Part shown: positions 60,485 through 64,000 of the stretch, piece by piece | Layout: the number at the start of each line of letters is the position of its first letter | Numbering within the stretch: the first letter of the stretch is position 1 | NCBI GenBank assembly: GCA_026008535.1 | Contig: BRKX01000014.1 | Location: 6,385,001-6,449,000, forward strand | DNA length: 64,000 bases | Reading direction: 5' to 3' | Source: Perilla frutescens | Taxonomy: Eukaryota > Streptophyta > Magnoliopsida > Lamiales > Lamiaceae | Made by a program: the position numbers and the translations under genes | Notes under the pieces: model-generated | Seen by the model: only the letters and a program-made list of their open reading frames with translations | Databases searched by the model: none | What the model was told of the DNA's origin: nothing

Positions 60485-61292
60485 ATTTCATGTTGAAATG
60501 TAAAATGATCGGAATAATAAAGAGAGAGTAGTGTGTGTATTTGTGTATGGACACACCTTTTCACATGTTTTTTTTTTAACATGGAAATTGGAAATTTGAT
60601 CAATAAGAGCTCTATTTCAATGTTCTATATTCTCACATGCTAGAACTCTATAATAATAATTTTGTGATCCAAAAACAAAATGATGAGAAATTTAATTAGC
60701 ACCAATTTGTTGGATTCTTGAAAATTAATACATATCTTTGTTTTTCTCTGTAAGAAAGTTGCATGATCATCGAAAATTAAAAATGTGAATTCGAAGTTTT
60801 TAGCCCATAATTAACTTCAATCAAGAATTCATATAGCTTCTTTGTTCTCTCAGAATAAATAATAATGCTTCAGCGTAAATATTGATTTTTTTTATATAGA
60901 TGATAATTAATGATCTGTCATAATTTTCTTCTTAGTTTTGAGCTGATATATATTTTTCCAAACATTTTTTTTTAATCAATGATATATGTAGGCGGCCTCT
61001 TGCACTATTTCAAGCTTATTCTTCGCGTACTATAAGAAGGGGGCGACTCAAATGCTCCATTGTACTCAAATTAATTCTCGACTTTAAAAAAGTGTTATTG
61101 TGTGTGAAAATGTGTCTTAGTGAAAATATTTAAATGCTTGTGGAAAATTATGTGTTAGTATGTGTTGCTACTTGCTAACACGTACAATTAACTTTTTCGT
61201 TTAATGAAGAGTCCACATGATCCAATTTTTAAGATAGAGGCTATTTGAGCCAAATAATCACGGAAGGATCAAGCAATAAGCTCCCCACGTAT
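60485..61292. other. Globulin 3' UTR and AT-rich spacer
   Basis: A possible polyadenylation signal AATAATAAAG lies at about 60512. Nothing else is recognised. Confidence 0.55.
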
Positions 61293-61300
61293 ATAATAAT

Positions 61301-61681
61301 CCAGATGAGATTCTCTATTTCAGATTTGGTGTTCCAATTCGTATTTCACGATCAAATTTATGAAGTTTTCTTCCATTTTTTTCATCAATTTTAATTTATT
61401 ATGTTTTAGTTTAATTTTATGATTGTTTTTAGGGTTCACCCCACCCAATTAGGGTTTATAATCATTTTTTAGTATTTAATTGTCAAAAAATGATTATTAT
61501 GGTTGATTATTTTAAAAATATGATTTATAATTTTTAAAAATTCAATCTTTTGTTGATAGATGTGACTAGGTTGATTGTGTAATAATTAGTTTTTATATTT
61601 ATGATATCTATTATTAAACTTGTTAAATCGATCGTGGAATACGGGTTGGAGCACCAAATCTGGAATAAATGATCCCATCCC
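61301..61681. mobile_element. MITE with ~55-bp TIRs and 8-bp duplication
   Basis: Left TCTATTTCAGATTTGGTGTT pairs with the right ACCAAATCTGGAATAAATGA region; the inverted similarity extends through the ATCGTGGAATACGGGTTGGA block. ATAATAAT occurs immediately on both sides (61293-61300 and 61682-61689), though it is low in complexity. Core words TTTTGTTGATAGATGTGACT match the truncated relative at 34258-34500. Confidence 0.8.
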
Positions 61682-61720
61682 ATAATAATCGAGGGGGCTA
61701 TTTACACTTTTAATTTTCCC

Positions 61721-61960
61721 TAGAATATATAGTAATTCAAGTAGAACCAAGTGCTTGTTGTATATATTTTCGATGTGGGACTCTTTGCACCATTTCCCTA
61801 TAATTTGTAGTATATTGAACTAGAACACTACTTGTTATATATATTCGATCGATGTAGGGGGTATTTGCACATTTTCCCAATAATTTGTAGTATATTGAAG
61901 TAGAACAATACTCGTTATTATAGTTCGATGCCGGTTAATTGTACTTCTAATTTGTGATGG
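61721..61960. repeat. 80-bp tandem repeat, about 2.7 copies
   Basis: TAATTTGTAGTATATTGAA recurs at 61801 and 61881, with a more diverged first copy at 61721. Each unit includes a TCGATGTGGGACTC or TCGATGTAGGGGG phrase. Confidence 0.85.
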
Positions 61961-62386
61961 GGAAAGGACGACGGGAGAATCTTGTTTTAACTCATATATA
62001 TTTACTCATTAATTCATGCCAAAATCTCCTTGAATATTTACTCAATTAAGATCCACGTACGAAATCACTCTTTTTTTTTTTGGCTTCAAGTCATGGAAAA
62101 CATAATTAACATGTTATTTTCGTTTCATGATTTTTTGCAAAGTGAAACGGAATTGAAGATGAGTAGTTAATTTACATAAACTTAATGTAAAATGTGCAAA
62201 CTGAGTTTTTTTTTTTTTTTTTATCACTATATCTCTTTCTACCATGGAAGCACGTTCAATCGAAACTCGATTATATATTGAAATATCGAGGGCATCATGC
62301 AATTAATTAGCACCAAATAAAAATATTTGGATTGTCGTCACATGTATTTGTAGATTGATTAAAAACAGGATATACCACATTCTTTA
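61961..62386. other. AT-rich spacer
   Basis: Nothing coding is seen. T runs lie at 62070-62080 and 62204-62222. Confidence 0.55.
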
Positions 62387-62388
62387 TA

Positions 62389-62627
62389 CTTTTCCCGTTT
62401 CATTTTATTTGTTGTTTTAAATTTTTTATCTAGAATTAACAATTAATTTTGTGGACAAATATATTCATCCCTCATATATGCCATAAAATCTTATTCAATT
62501 ATATTTTCCTAAAATAAGGTTTGTGATAGGGTTAAATTAGAAAGAGAGTGTGAAAATATATAAAACAACAAATATTTTGACACAAAATAAAAAAGTTAAA
62601 ACAACAAATAAAACGAAACCGAGGGAG
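62389..62627. mobile_element. Stowaway-like MITE (copy 3, inverted)
   Basis: Starts CTTTTCCCGTTTCATTTTAT and ends AAAACGAAACCGAGGGAG, flanked by TA (62387-62388 and 62628-62629). The interior is the reverse complement of copies 1 and 2, for example CTAGAATTAACAATTAATTT. Confidence 0.9.
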
Positions 62628-62629
62628 TA

Positions 62630-63637
62630 TGTTTCTAGAACTTGATGCCCTAGTGTGAAAGGCACGTGTCATATATCGTGAAGTTGAACTTGAATTGGCT
62701 CAAATTTCTCGTTGCATGCCCTTCTAGATATCTTTTTTTATCAAATTTATGATTTTAATAATGTTTATTATAAAATAAAATTGAATTATAACACAAATAA
62801 CCATAGTTAGCACTTATCAATAAAAAAAATTAAAAAATTATAAATTATAATTGTAAAATAATCAACCATAATAATGATCAAATTATTAATTAAATAATAA
62901 AAAATTTATAAATCATAAGGGTAAATTACGATTTGATATCCAACCTTTGAACCTTTTAATAAAAACGTCACAACTTTCAATTAATTAATTACTATTCGAT
63001 ACCCGACCTTTCAATATTTTAATAAATGTATCCCAAAGTGAAATTATGTTACCCAAAATCTAACGTGGGCTGATAGATTTCTTATGTGTAATTTAAAATC
63101 CAAATACAAAAAAATGATGTGTTAAAACTTAAAGAATTAGAAATTTTGTTTAGAAATTTTCCCTAAAAAATTTTGAAAATTGAAAAACAAAATGGCACTA
63201 TCTGATCCTCTCTTTGGGTTGAGCGATGGGCCGGCCCCAAGGCCCTTCTCATTTTTTTATTTTTATATATTTTTAAGAAGAAGTCCTCAATCAAGAAAAT
63301 TTGCTATGGAGTATAAATTATCTTCCATTTTAAAGGACACTATTTTTCCTTCATTGTGATTTTAATAATTTTAAATCAAGAAAATTATAATCCAGCATAA
63401 CCTTACCAGAGTTATGACATGTAGATTGATTTGATACAGTTAAGCTCCATTTCTAATACCCTAACCAGTAACAACATATATTTGCAAACAACTATATACC
63501 ACAGAGTTTGTCCACACGCAATCAAGAAGAGAGCTAGAGCTTTGGAATTGGATGACTGTTTCTCAAGAAACACAAACACTAGTATTACAAAAGCATGTAT
63601 GTATATACACAATGTAAGTTATGTAACAACACTCATT
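62630..63637. other. AT-rich DNA and cytochrome b561 3' UTR
   Basis: Around 62925-63110 lies a decayed MITE-like text (a GGTAAATTACGATTTGATAT phrase and related words). The 200-300 bp before 63638 probably form the 3' UTR of the gene on the minus strand. Confidence 0.5.
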
Positions 63638-63949
63638 TCAGTTAGAAGAGTACTTCATGTCTGAAGATTTTGAAGTTTGGTGCTTTGTTGTAACTGCTGC
63701 TACAATCACAACACTGCTCAGCAGAGCCAAACCAAGCCCTAGGCCGTTCACGATCGTCGACTCCGGGCAACGTTTCAATACATTTCCTTCAGTTTGTAAG
63801 ATTGTAAGCTTTTCAAGAAGCCCTGTCTCAGCTGCTACCACTGCCAAACCGTATGTGTACAAACCTAGGAAGACATGCCAAGGTAGTACTTTAAGCCTCG
63901 TTGTTCGTACCTCCCCTCTGTGCCAGAAGCTCATGAATCCAAACAGCCA
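63638..63949 (-). CDS. Cytochrome b561, terminal exon (gene continues right)
   Basis: The minus strand encodes about 103 residues starting WLFGFMSFWHRGEVRTTRL. It goes on with LPWHVFLGLYTYGLAVVAAE and TGLLEKLTIL, and ends with a hydrophobic span and a polar tail. This is the C-terminal third of a plant ascorbate-dependent cytochrome b561, a multi-helix membrane protein that passes electrons across the tonoplast or another membrane through two hemes. The His in the LPWH motif is an expected heme ligand. I place the exon start at 63949 after a GGTGCAG acceptor, where the family has an intron before the Trp. An in-frame Met upstream (63958) would then be intronic. The other exons lie beyond base 64000. 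Confidence 0.85.
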   Translation of the reverse strand, partial: WLFGFMSFWHRGEVRTTRLKVLPWHVFLGLYTYGLAVVAAETGLLEKLTILQTEGNVLKRCPESTIVNGLGLGLALLSSVVIVAAVTTKHQTSKSSDMKYSSN

Positions 63950-64000
63950 CTGCACCATTGTGTGGAGCTCTGTATCAAATCCTCTTATACTAAGGAAAAT

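Overview
The window looks like AT-rich eudicot nuclear DNA. It has short spliced genes with GT-AG introns, seed-storage and plant-specific gene families, and abundant plant transposons. The 11S globulin and the general gene style would fit an asterid, possibly Lamiales, but that is a weak guess from family resemblance only. There are no prokaryotic operons, CRISPR arrays or organellar blocks.

Seven host genes are supported. From left to right they are: an intact single-coding-exon PHT1 phosphate transporter with a 5'-UTR intron (12291-13892, +); a three-exon actin-depolymerizing factor of the ADF6 type (14407-16136, -); a three-exon R2R3-MYB of the MYB13/14/15 type (31018-32152, +); the ten-exon pre-mRNA splicing factor SLU7 (43544-47915, +), convergent with an intronless DUF761 protein (48392-49006, -); a four-exon 11S globulin (58770-60484, +); and the terminal exon of a cytochrome b561 gene (63638-63949, -) that runs off the right edge. 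I see no functional link between neighbours.

The space between genes is layered transposon sequence. The left edge holds a broken Ty1/copia element with its 3' LTR. Two Mutator-like elements follow at 5.3-8.3 kb and 39.4-42.8 kb. Both have long diverged terminal inverted repeats and internal arrays of short palindromes; the second carries a decayed MURA-type transposase. Two members of one non-autonomous CACTA family sit in opposite orientation with 3-bp target duplications, one of them inside a LINE RNase H remnant. Also present are a PIF/Harbinger deletion derivative, a 14-bp-TIR hAT-like element, three Stowaway-like MITEs, several foldback MITEs with long TIRs, a tRNA-derived SINE with a 13-bp target duplication, a probable Helitron 3' end, and an element carrying a telomere-like CCCCTAAAA array.

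The least ordinary signals are the palindrome arrays inside the two MULEs, a gene-like 5'UTR/first exon next to the left TIR of the 5.3-kb MULE (possible Pack-MULE capture), a tRNA-like module shared by the two CACTA elements, and hairpin-forming repeats in the ADF second intron. I found no convincing new biochemical system. These are transposon-structure observations worth checking.
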